DNA of 64,000 bases from Sthenelais limicola (Eukaryota; Annelida; Polychaeta; Phyllodocida; Sigalionidae), in the NCBI GenBank assembly GCA_942159475.1, contig OW804094.1, positions 21,061,067 to 21,125,066 on the forward strand, read 5' to 3'. Below, in pieces: positions 34,168 to 44,477 of this stretch (position 1 is its first letter; every line of letters starts with the position of its first letter). Made by a program: the position numbers and the translations under genes. The notes below the pieces were generated by a model. The model worked only from the letters and a program-made list of their open reading frames with translations, did not search any database and was not told where the DNA came from.

Positions 34168-37026
34168 ATGCCCACCCTCGACCCCCCATTAGAATCATGG
34201 AACGAATTAATGAAAATCAAAGGATTCAAAATAATTCACCTAAATACGCGATCGCTCATACAGAAAGTTGACCAGATTAAATTAGACATACTCGATAAAG
34301 AGCCAGACATTTTATGCCTAAGTGAATCGTGGTTAAAAGCAACGATCGATAGTAAATTAATATCACATAACGGATATGTATGCTTGCGCGCGGACCGAGC
34401 TACGGGTAGGACTGGTGGCGGCATCTGTAGTTACATTAGAAATGATCTTATAGTTAGAGAAATAGACCTTGAAGATGTAGTAAATAATGATATTGAAGCA
34501 CAAGCATTCATAACTGGAAAACAGAACGTAAGGAAGAAATTCATAGTCTGTGTATATCGCCCCCCAAGCTCTAATATGGCGAAGTTTGTGGAAGGTTTAA
34601 AAACTATTATAGAAAAATTAGACGAAAATGACCAAGAAATACATGATATAATCTACTGCGGTGACTTTAACGTTGATTTATTAGATAAAAAGGACCCCAA
34701 GTTTAAATTGTTAGACAGCTTTTGCCGAGACCAAGGATTATCTATCAACATGAACAGTATCACCCGATTCGGAATGACAAAAAACAGTATATTAGATTTC
34801 TACCTGACAAAGATCCGTAAGACATTTAGCTCTGGCACAGTCAATTATAATATTTCAGATCATCAGGGGATTTACTTAAATATTAAGCAAGAAAGAAGAA
34901 TTTATAAAAAAATTAGTTTTAGAGGACGGAAGATGGCTAACTACAATAAGGACGAACTAGATATTAAATTGGACGCTATAAATTGGGAAGAATTCTACGC
35001 ATTAAATGATGTGAATGAACAGTGGGACTATGTATATAACCATGTAAAACGTGTAATTGATAACCTAGCGCCTATGAAGTTATTTAAAAGACGAGCGGAA
35101 CGCCCTAAATGGTACACCAATGAACTGGCTCAACTAGCACAGGACCGTGATAAAGCATTTAAAATTGCCAATAGATCAGGTAATATAGAAGACTCTCGCT
35201 CTGCCAAGCAGAAGAGGAATGTGTTCAATCTAGAACTGAAACGAGCAAAACAAAACTATTATACGAATCTACTTAACATAAATAAGAATGATGGCAAGAA
35301 ATTTTGGCGGACAATATCAGAATTACAAGGGAATAGAAAGCCAGAGGTCAGTCAATTAATAGATGATAATGAAAATACTATACATGGTAAAGAGCTATCT
35401 GAATATATTAACAAATTCTTCTGCGAAATTGGAGATAGAATTCAGGAGCAAATCCCGCAGTCAGCCCCGATCTATCATCAGGAACTAATAACTGCACAAC
35501 TTGAGATGAGAAAATTCACCACGGAGGAGGTTGAAGAGGAAATTAAACTTATAAATATTAATAAACCTTCTGGCTGCAACGAAATTAATAGTAGAATATA
35601 TAAAGATATTTTCAGTAGAATTACACCACAATTAACATTTATGTTCAACAGCTCCATCAGTACAGGTACCTTCCCTGTTGTATGGAAAAATAGCACTTGT
35701 AAAATAATACCCAAGAAAGATTTACCAAGAACCGCGGACGATACTAGACCCATAACACTGATACACATCGCAGGAAAGCTACTAGAGAAATTAATTTCAA
35801 AGATATTATACTCTCATTTAAGCACAAATAACATCATATCTAACAATCAGTTTGGATTTATGCCAGGTAGAGGTACTGCAGATGCACTGGCGAAATTTAT
35901 GAGTTATATGGATGACACCCTGAATAGGAAAGAGTTTGGTATTGCGACCTTCGTTGACTTTAGTAAGGCGTTTAATAGTGTTAATTTAGAGATCTTAGTA
36001 AAAAAGTTGGAATTCAATGGTATAAAAGGAGATTTATTAAGATGGATCAAGTCATATGTAATGGGTAGGAGCCAGAGAGTCAGGATCGGAACCGATGAGT
36101 CATCCAGCCGTGGTTTGAACTGCGGGGTACCGCAGGGCTCGGTACTAGGGCCGATACTATTTTTGATATATACGAATGACCTGAAATCTCTGAATCTAAA
36201 TTGTAAGTATATACTATATGCGGACGATACCGTGCTATATAGTTCTGGTAAAGACTTAGTAGATATCTGTAGGAAAATGGAAGCTGACATTGGCATATTC
36301 CATGAATGGGCGGTAAGAAATAGAATATTAATGAATATGAAGAAAACAAAACATATGGTTATCAGTAGAAAGAAGAAAATAAACTCACCAGCAATGACAA
36401 TTAACAACCAAATAATAGAGAGAGCGACCAACTATGAATACTTAGGAGTAAAGATTGATGAGCGTATGACATTATTACCACAGTTGGACACCGTAATTAG
36501 GAATCTAAATTTCCGAATATACCAGCTAGGATGTATGAGAAAATTCCTCACGGCACATGCCGCTATGACACTTGTAAAGACTTTTATTCTACCGATCATA
36601 GATTACTCCCTACCGTTCCTAACTTATGTAGGACAGAATAAATTAAACAAACTACAACGAATGCAGAACAAAGCTATACGAATTGCAACGAGGAGTGGAT
36701 TCCTAATAGGAAGATTAGAGTTACATAAAAATTATAAGATTATGACAATAAAGAACCGGCAAAAGTACTTACTTACAATATTAGGAAAAAAAAGTACAAA
36801 GGATAACAATAACTCCGTTGTAAACAGATACCCGACGCGAAGACAGGACGCAGACACTATACAAATGCGAAGACCAATGGCTGAATGTGACCGTAAAACC
36901 TTTTCATACCAAATGGCCATAGGATGGAATGAGCTGACTCCAGAGATTAGGAACCTTGGCATGGACGACCTAAAGAAAAGAATGAAATTCTTAATTTTAA
37001 CGAATCAAAATGACAACGACCTATGA
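34168..37026 (+). CDS. LINE A ORF3: AP-type endonuclease and reverse transcriptase
   Basis: 952 residues. Endonuclease/exonuclease/phosphatase domain at about 18-236: N26 in HLNTRS, E53 in SESW, GGGI at 83-86, YRPPS, D166 and N168 in GDFNVD, and S230-D231-H232. Reverse transcriptase at about 505-770: motif A FVDFSKAF (D597), QFGFMPGRGT, motif B GVPQGSVLGP (653-662), motif C YADD (684-687). A long C-terminal region follows, with the YLGVKID and KLQRMQNKAIRIATR segments usual in this LINE group; no RNase H or zinc knuckle seen. It nicks target DNA and copies element RNA by target-primed reverse transcription. All catalytic residues are intact. The ATG at 34168 is the first in frame. Confidence 0.95.
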   Translation: MPTLDPPLESWNELMKIKGFKIIHLNTRSLIQKVDQIKLDILDKEPDILCLSESWLKATIDSKLISHNGYVCLRADRATGRTGGGICSYIRNDLIVREIDLEDVVNNDIEAQAFITGKQNVRKKFIVCVYRPPSSNMAKFVEGLKTIIEKLDENDQEIHDIIYCGDFNVDLLDKKDPKFKLLDSFCRDQGLSINMNSITRFGMTKNSILDFYLTKIRKTFSSGTVNYNISDHQGIYLNIKQERRIYKKISFRGRKMANYNKDELDIKLDAINWEEFYALNDVNEQWDYVYNHVKRVIDNLAPMKLFKRRAERPKWYTNELAQLAQDRDKAFKIANRSGNIEDSRSAKQKRNVFNLELKRAKQNYYTNLLNINKNDGKKFWRTISELQGNRKPEVSQLIDDNENTIHGKELSEYINKFFCEIGDRIQEQIPQSAPIYHQELITAQLEMRKFTTEEVEEEIKLININKPSGCNEINSRIYKDIFSRITPQLTFMFNSSISTGTFPVVWKNSTCKIIPKKDLPRTADDTRPITLIHIAGKLLEKLISKILYSHLSTNNIISNNQFGFMPGRGTADALAKFMSYMDDTLNRKEFGIATFVDFSKAFNSVNLEILVKKLEFNGIKGDLLRWIKSYVMGRSQRVRIGTDESSSRGLNCGVPQGSVLGPILFLIYTNDLKSLNLNCKYILYADDTVLYSSGKDLVDICRKMEADIGIFHEWAVRNRILMNMKKTKHMVISRKKKINSPAMTINNQIIERATNYEYLGVKIDERMTLLPQLDTVIRNLNFRIYQLGCMRKFLTAHAAMTLVKTFILPIIDYSLPFLTYVGQNKLNKLQRMQNKAIRIATRSGFLIGRLELHKNYKIMTIKNRQKYLLTILGKKSTKDNNNSVVNRYPTRRQDADTIQMRRPMAECDRKTFSYQMAIGWNELTPEIRNLGMDDLKKRMKFLILTNQNDNDL

Positions 37027-37248
37027 AATGGAAATGTAACACTTAACTAGTAGCCCTCCTGGTAGCGTCGCGCCTCCTGCGAGCCCACAACCCCTCTAAA
37101 TGCCACTAACCCATAAGAGATTTTACTAATATTTGCATGTCTACCCACTAAGTAAGAACTTTAAGGCAGCATGGGTGGAACATCGCCCCCGGTGAGCCTG
37201 TGGATGTATTTGTACTGCCAATAAAAATTATAAAAAAAACAAAAAAAC

Positions 37249-37280
37249 GGGAGAGGCAGGCATCATCGCCAACCTCTCCC
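37249..37280 (+). repeat. Perfect 8-bp stem hairpin at the LINE A/Penelope junction
   Basis: GGGAGAGG (37249-37256) pairs with CCTCTCCC (37273-37280). The right half codes in the Penelope frame (ANLSQ). Confidence 0.6.
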
Positions 37281-38415
37281 AGCACCAACTAACAGCCCCA
37301 CAGAATAGTGTCCTGAACAAGGGGTTGAACTTCATCCCCACCCCTCGTTCCACCAACACCATACACAGTCTCAAGGACACTTTAATGTTCAACCAACGAG
37401 TTCGTCTACAACACTATTGGCAAAATTATCCCAACCCTACAAAAAACACAAATCCTTTTCCACCTGAACCCAAAGGATGGGTCCCCCCCCCCCAAGGGAC
37501 TGGACCCAGACGTAGATGCCCTGACCGCTTACACCGCCCAAAAAATGAGAACCCCCCCTCGCCCACCTATAATGAAACCCAACCTCACCCCAGATGAACT
37601 TCAAGCTCTAAAAGAACTGAGCCAAAATGATGAAATCGTAATCAAACCCGCCGACAAGGGCGGGGCAATTGTATTTCAAGACACAAAAGACTACATTTCT
37701 GAAGCAGAGAGACAGCTCAACAACCCTTCCCATTACAAAATGGTCCCCATTAGGACCACCACTGACAACTATGAATGCATCAAAAGACGCCTCATAGAAC
37801 TATCAGCAAATGGAGCCTTACCATCACATGCCCCCACCACGCTACTGCCAAAATACATAAAAACTGCTCCTTTCTACACTCTCCCAAAAATTCACAAAGC
37901 AGGCAACCCTGGCAGACTCATTGTTGCTGGCATCGACTGTCCCACAGATCGCATCTCAGCAGCCGTAGATACTATCATCTGCCCCCTGGTAAAGAAAATG
38001 CCCTCCTACATCAATGACACAAGGGACTTCATAAATTGTCTCCAGAATCACAGGAATGGCTACCTGGATGATGACGAGATCATGATTACCATAGACGTTT
38101 CAGCACTTTATACCCCAATCCCCCATGAAGAGGGTATTGCTGCAGTTGAAGAGATCCTAATGTCCAGGCCCTTCAACCTAGTAGATCCACATGTGGTAAC
38201 TGAAATGATCAGAATGGTACTAACTACAAACACCATGACCTTCAATAACAAATGCTACCTACAGGTCCAGGGTACGGCTATGGATACCAAGATGGCACCA
38301 ACTATGCCAACTTGTTTATGCACAAAATAGAAACAGACATGCTGAGCAGAACATCAATTACTCCAGTACTATGGAAGCGTTACATAGACGACGTCTTCAC
38401 CATTTTCAAGTGTAC
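37250..38415 (+). pseudogene. Penelope-like reverse transcriptase, broken and truncated
   Basis: Starts mid-protein with NLSQHQLTAPQNSVLNKGLN and FIPTPR, typical of the N-terminal part of Penelope-like polymerases. A C-tract near 37479-37491 shifts the frame; the next frame carries IKPADKGGAIV, FYTLPKIHKAGNPGRLIVAG, MITIDVSALYTPIPHEEGI (motif A) and LQVQGTAMDTKMAP (motif B). A second shift near 38300 moves to the frame with NYANLFMHKIE and WKRYIDDVFTIF (motif C YIDD at 38381-38392). Similarity ends soon after; no GIY-YIG endonuclease follows. Two frameshifts and both ends missing mean it is dead. Confidence 0.9.
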
Positions 38416-38451
38416 CAATGTACTAACTCCTGTAGCTATCCTTGACTCTGA

Positions 38452-39346
38452 ACATGTCCCGGCCCCAAAGAAGCTGGTAGTACAGCTAGAAGTATTGAAA
38501 ACTTTTACAACCAAAAACCCTCCTCCTCCTTGTTTCGTATATTAAAAGGCAATAACTCGCCGTATGTTACAGGCATAGCACCTCCGAAGGGAAAGCCAAA
38601 AACTCCTAGACTGATACATCCACCATCGTTTCCTATCACCAGACCCGAGGATAGAATAAGGACACAACAGGCCACACCACAACATATCGCCTCATGCTCC
38701 ACCGGGTCGGTAGATCCGACCTCCAAAAGACCTCGAATGCAACACGCCCCAGTTACTCCTCAGAAACGTGTGCCACGCTGTGAGAGCCCACCTCGCTGCC
38801 AGAATACACTGGCTCACACATCACTAAAGAGACCTTCAAACGACACCACCGAAAACAGTGCACCATCAGCAGCTAAGTATTGTATGAATCCAATAGACTT
38901 TAGCGGATTACTTAATCAATCACTAAAAGCCACAGTAGTAAGTGTCCCTGCGCAACCAGTAGTCTCCAAATCTCCCTTAAGACCTGATCTCAAATCTCAG
39001 TGACTCTGATACCAATTGTCAAGATGAGACAGACTCTCCAAGATCCACCCCACCAAGACCACCTAGTCCAGCTCCTTCCTCCCACGATTTATCCATCTCC
39101 AGTGACAGTGACATATCAATCCTTGATAAAGAACTAACAACTCTCATCAGTGGAGAAGAAAAGATGTGCCAAACCAACTTAGACCAGAGTGACAAATCTA
39201 CCATGACATCTCCATCCAACAGTGCATTGAAAGACTCAAAACTATTGAATCTAATGTCCGAACTAATTCGAACCATTGACATTGATTTTGCTGATAAATT
39301 TGACATTGAATTAACCAATAGAGGTTATAAATACAAACCAGAATAG
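38452..39346 (+). pseudogene. Unrecognised Pro/Ser-rich reading frame with one frameshift
   Basis: Frame one runs from 38452 to 39003 with no clear ATG start: GNNSPYVTGIAPPKGKPKT, then basic Pro-rich sequence (KRPRMQHAPVTPQKR) and NPIDFSGLLNQSLKATVV. Near 39000 the sense continues in another frame (SDSDTNCQDETDSPRS, PPRPPSPAPSSHDLSISS) and ends with LLNLMSELIRTIDIDFADKF and a stop at 39346. Composition suggests a disordered structural or gag-like protein of a mobile element. I do not recognise the family. Codon use is clearly coding-like, unlike the surrounding spacer. Confidence 0.5.
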
Positions 39347-40378
39347 AATAGTTATCAAAACTAATTAGCCTGAAATATGGTATTCTATCATCCATATAAT
39401 ATACGGGTAGAGCGATTTCTAGGAAAAGAGGTAGACATCCATATGAGGCAAATAAGGTTTTCTTTGTCCTGAATGTTCTCGGAATTTGTTGTATTACAAA
39501 CCACTTTACTCATCTCTAGAGGTCTGTCCCCCCTCTCTTGATGTCGTGGTATGTGGTTTGTGAAGGTATCTGGAGTGAAAATGTGATTTTGAAGCCTTCT
39601 TTAAATCGGGATATCCACACTCTATTTATAGCCTGGGAAAGCCCCTGTGTGATACTACGTCATTAGCCACAAGCTATGTCCAGGGGGACCTAACCACATG
39701 CAGAGGAGTGAGAGAGTGAAGAAAAGGGTGTAGGAATAGGAGAGGGGGAGGGGGAGGGAAAGAAGACGAGGGTTAACCAATAAGCAGACTGCATTCTACT
39801 GTAACATTATCTATGTTCACTGTCATCAAACTAACAGATTTGTAAAGAAGTCAATGTGGTGCTCCTTCTCTTTTCCCTAAAGATGTATATGTAAAACTTG
39901 GAAAAGAAATTGATACATACATACATACATACATACATACATACATACATACAAGAGGGGAGGCAGAGGGGGGGAAATCGGAGATGGGGTTGGGAGAGAA
40001 AAACGAGCATGTGTAAGAGGGGAGGGAGAGAGGGGGGAATCGGAGATGGGGTTGGGAGAAAAAAACAGGTATGAGAGAGAGAGAAGAGGTAGAGGGAAAA
40101 GAGGCAGAGGGGGAAGTATGGGGAGAGAGGGGGACCGTCCGGAGGACGGGTACTTTGCTAGTATTATATATGTTCTTATAAAAAAATCAACTAACTAATT
40201 TTCTGAAAGAACCCATGTGATACTAGCCTAAAATAACCCATGATATGAAACAATAACGAACAACGCAATTTTATTTACTGCGGCCAGACCCACGCCTATT
40301 GTGTGCGGTCAGCCATGTTTACATGTTTCTTACTACTACATCATTTTCTACTTAACCCCCCCATGTTCATGTACTCAC
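39347..40378. other. Purine-rich spacer with a CATA microsatellite
   Basis: 39690-40140 is GGGGAGAG-rich and contains two near-copies of GGAATCGGAGATGGGGTTGG (39980 and 40030). 39909-39953 is (CATA)n. From about 40240 the sequence may be the Penelope-like 3' UTR. Confidence 0.5.
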
Positions 40379-40416
40379 TCACCTGATGAAGGCCAATAAC
40401 GGCCGAAAGCTAGTGG
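40379..40416 (+). ncRNA. Hammerhead-ribozyme-like motif, Penelope-type minimal form
   Basis: Core CTGATGA (40383-40389), stem II GGCC AATAAC GGCC, then GAAA (40405-40408), a two-base GC loop and UA as the cleavage-site dinucleotide. Stem I pairs TCAC (40379-40382) with GTGG (40413-40416). Minimal hammerheads with a tiny stem III are known from the terminal repeats of Penelope-like elements, and a broken Penelope polymerase lies 2 kb upstream. Confidence 0.65.
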
Positions 40417-40516
40417 AAATAAAACCCAATAATCACAAAATTCTAGGATTTTTTACTACACCCGGACCCTCCGCCATAAACGACTGCCCTCCCCTATTCC
40501 ATTATACTATTGATAT

Positions 40517-40770
40517 ATGGGTCAGATTTTCAGAAAATGCCTAGACACAAGACACAAAAGACTACATTTCCATCAACAATTCTCTCAAATAGCCAATATT
40601 TAAGAGAGAAATGAGCTTCAAAATGCAGTTTAACATAACAGAACATATACTTTAAATCAATGTGATAATCAATATATTCAGATATGTATCCGGTATTCTT
40701 CATCTAATTTAGGAGAATTACCTAAATGTGTAGAGCTGCCAATTGTACATTTTCTGAAAATCTGACCCAT
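40517..40770 (-). mobile_element. M1 element, subfamily b, with a foreign 23-base filler
   Basis: In place of TACAATTCGCC it holds a segment that includes 23 bases (40548-40570) identical to the Penelope-like coding region at 37677-37699. The remainder is normal M1. Confidence 0.85.
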
Positions 40771-40771
40771 A

Positions 40772-41181
40772 TGTGATCCGTTTTAAGAAAATGAGTCATA
40801 AGTGAAAAATATGGATTTTGAGATATCACCATATTTGAAAACAGGAGATCAAGGTGATTTCATTGATAGCAAACACTAGGACACCTAATGAGTGTTTCTA
40901 TATTTTAGGTTTTTATTTTTATTTTTGAACATTTTTTTTGCAATATTTCTGGGCGGACAACTACTAGTAAAGTAGATGAATATACCCTATAGGACGAGCT
41001 TAGCAACGCATAGATATATTTAATATACACAGTCTTGAAATTTAGTACATGTATCTATACTACTGGAAGCATTAGATTACCCAAATATAAGAACATTCGT
41101 ACAAAGAGATCCTGTGAATAAAATACTTTAAAAGATATCAATTTTGAGACTTGTGACTCGTTTTCCTGGAACAAATCACAT
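40772..41181 (-). mobile_element. M2 element abutting M1
   Basis: The M1 end GACCCA and the M2 start TGTGATCC are separated only by TA, so one element inserted at the target site of the other. Confidence 0.85.
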
Positions 41182-41299
41182 ATATCCACCTTTCTCACCC
41201 TCCTTCCAGCCCTCCATCTCCCCAAACTGTTATATAGAAAATATTACTAGATATTGTATGTGTTATTTCAAGCGAATATATCCATGCATACACTGTAAT

Positions 41300-41580
41300 A
41301 GATAGATTTCCAAGGAAATGAGTCGCAAAAAAGGAATTTTTAGATATCATCATATTTGAAAAGATGAGATCAAGCGGATTTCAATAATAGTAAACAGTAG
41401 GACATCAAAAGTTCGAAATATCTCTGGGCGAACATTTACTAGTAAAGAATGTAAATATACTGTATAAGATGACCTTAGAAATACATGGATATATTTATTA
41501 GGCTGTCCTGAAATTTGGTACATCTATTCAGGCTACAACAAGCGTTAAGCAACCCCAAAATGGAAATATTCCCGCAGATA
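41300..41580 (-). mobile_element. M2 element, truncated
   Basis: AAGGAAATGAGTCGCAAAAA then TTTAGATATCATCATATTTG. The right third is missing. Confidence 0.7.
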
Positions 41581-41585
41581 CATCT

Positions 41586-41680
41586 TTTAAGAATTAAACA
41601 ACTAGGGTTGTACCGTTCGGGCGGTCTATGGGATCCCAGACCTGTCCTCATGGTACAACCCTCGTTGTTTAATTCTTAAA
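41586..41680. repeat. Foldback element, about 28-bp arms
   Basis: TTTAAGAATTAAACAAC and GGGTTGTACC at the left, GGTACAACCC and GTTGTTTAATTCTTAAA at the right. The loop contains GGTCTATGGGATCCCAGACC, itself nearly palindromic. Confidence 0.85.
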
Positions 41681-42076
41681 TGATTTACCAGGCTGTTTAT
41701 TTCAGCTCCTATAGTTGGTCTTCTACTTACTCCTGTGGTAGTATACTGCCATCTATTGATGTATTACCAATAATGATTAATTGTCACTCATCTATTACTA
41801 TATTCCCTAAATTGATAATTATACTAATACCATAGGATCCACATGAGATCACATGTGTTTCAATGTTATTCTCTACTTCTCAGAATAAGTACTTTTAAAC
41901 AGACTGCTTCACAAGGACAAATGGCTAATAATAAGTAAGGATTTGTTACGAAAGATACCACAGGACGCAGCATAAAAATGATAACCTGTTTTGATAGCAG
42001 GTGGTGCGAGCATCCAGGAGTAGTTCTGTATTCTGTATCTGTCTCTTATTAAGTGGCCAGAACAAGTCCATCAGCC
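41681..42076. other. Unassigned sequence
   Basis: No feature recognised. Confidence 0.3.
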
Positions 42077-42646
42077 AATAGGGGACTTATATAGCCGCCA
42101 TCTTGAATCTTGAAATACATGGAGTTATTGGAATTGTATGTAAATGTAAAATATATGGGTCAAATTATCTGAAAATGTACAATACACCTTCACCAATGCT
42201 CTCAAATAACCCACATTTAATACAGAAATGAGCTTCAAAATGCAGTTTAACATAATAGAACTGATCCTCTAAATCAATGTGATACCAAATATACTCAGAT
42301 ATACCCAAAATGTACCGTTCTTTTACCAGAATTTAATAGAAATTACTAAATATGTAAAGCTGTGAATTGTACAATTTCTGAAAATCTGACCCATATAGAA
42401 AACATGTTATGTTCAGCATGGGATATGTACCGATGCTCTAATGTCAATATCAATTGGTTATGTATATGCTTTCATAACACAAGCCTTCATCTTTCCCATC
42501 ATGCATTTGGCTTTAATAGATCATTTGTACAACCCATTATAATGGTGAAACGTTTGCTAAAAGTGTTGCTTAACATTTGTATGTCAGAACTGAGCTGAAT
42601 TCATCCCAGGATGCACTGTACCAGACATGCGCAGTGCACATGCAAA
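42077..42646 (+). mobile_element. M4 element interrupted by M1 and truncated by M2
   Basis: Left end AATAGGGGACTTATATAGCC, interior ATAGAAAACATGTTATG and CATGCATTTGGCTTT, right end GCACATGCAAAT cut off by the next M2. An M1 sits inside at 42155-42393. Confidence 0.75.
42155..42393 (-). mobile_element. M1 element, subfamily b, nested in M4
   Basis: Comparing the flanks with the undisturbed M4 at 6559 (AAAATCTATAGAAAAC) shows insertion at TA with duplication. Confidence 0.85.
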
Positions 42647-43058
42647 TGTGATGTGTTTTAAGAAAATGAGTGACAAGTCGCAAAATGGATATTTTTCAAA
42701 GTGACTTTTTCGGAAGATTCCTTTAATAAAATGTTCTGATTTTTCGAGGGTCTAGCACACTTAGTCATATATATATGATCTATGTACCACATTTCAGGAC
42801 ATTGTATTAAATATATCCTTGCGTTTTGAAAGCCTTCATATGGATTATATTTAGTTACTTTACCGGAAATTACACACCCAGAAAGATTGAAACTTTATTA
42901 ATTTTTTCAAAAATAAAAATATCAAACTTAAAATATAGAGATACATATTAAGTGTCCCAGTGTTTACCATCATTATAATCGGCTTGATCTCATCTTTTCA
43001 AATACGATGATATCTCAAAATCCATTTTTTACGACTTATGACTCATTTTCCTGAAACA
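42647..43058 (+). mobile_element. M2 element
   Basis: Full length; left TGTGATGTGTTTTAAG, right CATTTTCCTGAAACATA. Confidence 0.8.
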
Positions 43059-43312
43059 TAAATCCTCTATTGGTGTAAGGAAACATTCTCAGGGAAATCA
43101 TCCATTGCTGAAGATGGATGATCTGGGCCCATGTGTTGTACACGACAGTGCAATTATAGGACTATTGGCCAGAGTGCACTATACACGATAGCATCCTATC
43201 AACTAGGCCCTGCACCACCCTCCTTAATATACCAGGGCAAGGGCTTAAATATACAAGGTGTTTGGCATCTGGGGAAGGTAAGATATGATTCAGAGTAGTC
43301 AGAGGAAGATAG

Positions 43313-43453
43313 GGATAAGATTTTCATGAAATGTCCAATTGGCTGCTCTACACATTTAGGAAATTCTGCTAAATTAGGCCGAAAAATGATGAATACCGAG
43401 TGTATTTGAGTATATTTGGTATCACAATGATTTAAAGTATCAGTACTGATATG
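43313..43453 (+). mobile_element. M1 element, subfamily b, right half missing
   Basis: AAGATTTTCATGAAATGTCC then TTGGCTGCTCTACACATTTA; stops after AGTATCAGTACTGATATG. Confidence 0.7.
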
Positions 43454-43900
43454 TTCCCGACAGGCACTGAGTGCAATTGAGTGTGATAGCACTGCGATCA
43501 TTTTGTGATTGAATGCAAACTAGTGAAATGTGATGCATGTGTGATACTTATGGCTTTGGATAACAGTGAAATGAACATGCCATTAGCCACCGTTACGTGA
43601 AATCCATTGCGTCTATTTCCTCTTATGTTATTGGTGGTCTCACACTTGTGTTAGATCAAGTTCTCATTTATATTCATTTATGTTTGTATTAAAAATGTGT
43701 TACTCAACCAATTGTATCAGCCAATATATGTTTTCAAGTCAATAGACTGGGTGTGATCTCAATCACGCATTTGATGTGCATTCAAAATTGCGTTAAATAC
43801 ACATAATAATGAGGTATTAGCTAAATCATTATTACTTTTATAAGGTGGAAAACTATCCTTATAATATTTGAGAGTCAACATTGACGAAAATGTGTATGTA
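43454..43900. other. Unassigned sequence
   Basis: No gene or repeat recognised. Confidence 0.3.
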
Positions 43901-44133
43901 GATGGTGACTTTTTTATTTCCAACGTTTTGGACTTCAGTCACATTTACATTGTTTAGTTGCGTGTAGGGGTTTCTATGACTCAGTGTCAGAGACTGGGTG
44001 TGAGTGTCAGAGAGTGGGAGGGTCAATTGTGTGGCCGTAAGTGTGAACGCTAGGTGACTGAGCAGTGCCAGGTTATTATGATGGTGACTTTTTTATTTCC
44101 AACATTTCGGACTTCAGTGGTCCTTCCTCAGGG
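43901..44133 (-). mobile_element. Two Penelope-like terminal fragments
   Basis: GATGGTGACTTTTTTATTTC followed by CAAC(G/A)TTT(T/C)GGACTTCAGT occurs at 43901 and again at 44080. Read on the minus strand, these are the TCCGAAATGTTGGAAATAAA ends usual in Penelope-like elements. Confidence 0.6.
44099..44133 (-). ncRNA. Hammerhead-like core, minus strand
   Basis: Minus strand: CTGAGGA, stem II GGAC CACTGAA GTCC, GAAA, TG, TT. This is the CUGANGA...GAAA order of a minimal Penelope-type hammerhead. Stem I is weak, so activity is doubtful. Confidence 0.45.
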
Positions 44134-44477
44134 AAAAAGTACAGAGTATTCTATCGAGAATGTATCATTTGGTGGGGGAGGGGGATTTTCATTATATTCC
44201 CCCATCATTATTACTTTATTTTATAACTAAATAAGTATGCGTAACACTTACGCGCGGCGCTAACGCACGCCTCCTACTAGTGAGACCAAAATGAGGCATA
44301 TGGTTAAATTCCTTGTTTTCTCAGCTTTCTGTAGCTATAAAGTTTGTGCATGTTAAATAATATTTAATATGATAGAACAGTTACCAAAGATAATTTATTT
44401 CTTTTGCTGAAGAAGAGTAAGAATTGAACTAAAACTAAACATAACTGGGGGATGGTGCATCTCATCATTAGTTTACC
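44134..44477. other. Unassigned spacer
   Basis: No feature recognised. Confidence 0.3.

Larger units (their letters stand above)
30446..37246 (+). mobile_element. LINE A: three-ORF non-LTR retrotransposon with NADAR and SGNH proteins
   Basis: About 500 bases of leader (with a GAGCGAGCGAGCGAG run near 30744) precede three open reading frames, followed by a 220-base 3' UTR with AATAAA at 37220 and an A-rich tail to about 37246. All three frames are uninterrupted, so the copy looks recent and possibly competent. The reverse transcriptase is of the CR1/Jockey-like broad group by motif style; I cannot fix the clade. The exact 5' end is uncertain: it lies between the M1 copy that ends at 30445 and the first ATG. 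Confidence 0.88.

Noticed and set aside
37250..38415. Treating the Penelope-like sequence as an active gene
   Set aside because: Two frameshifts, both ends missing, and no endonuclease domain after the YIDD motif.
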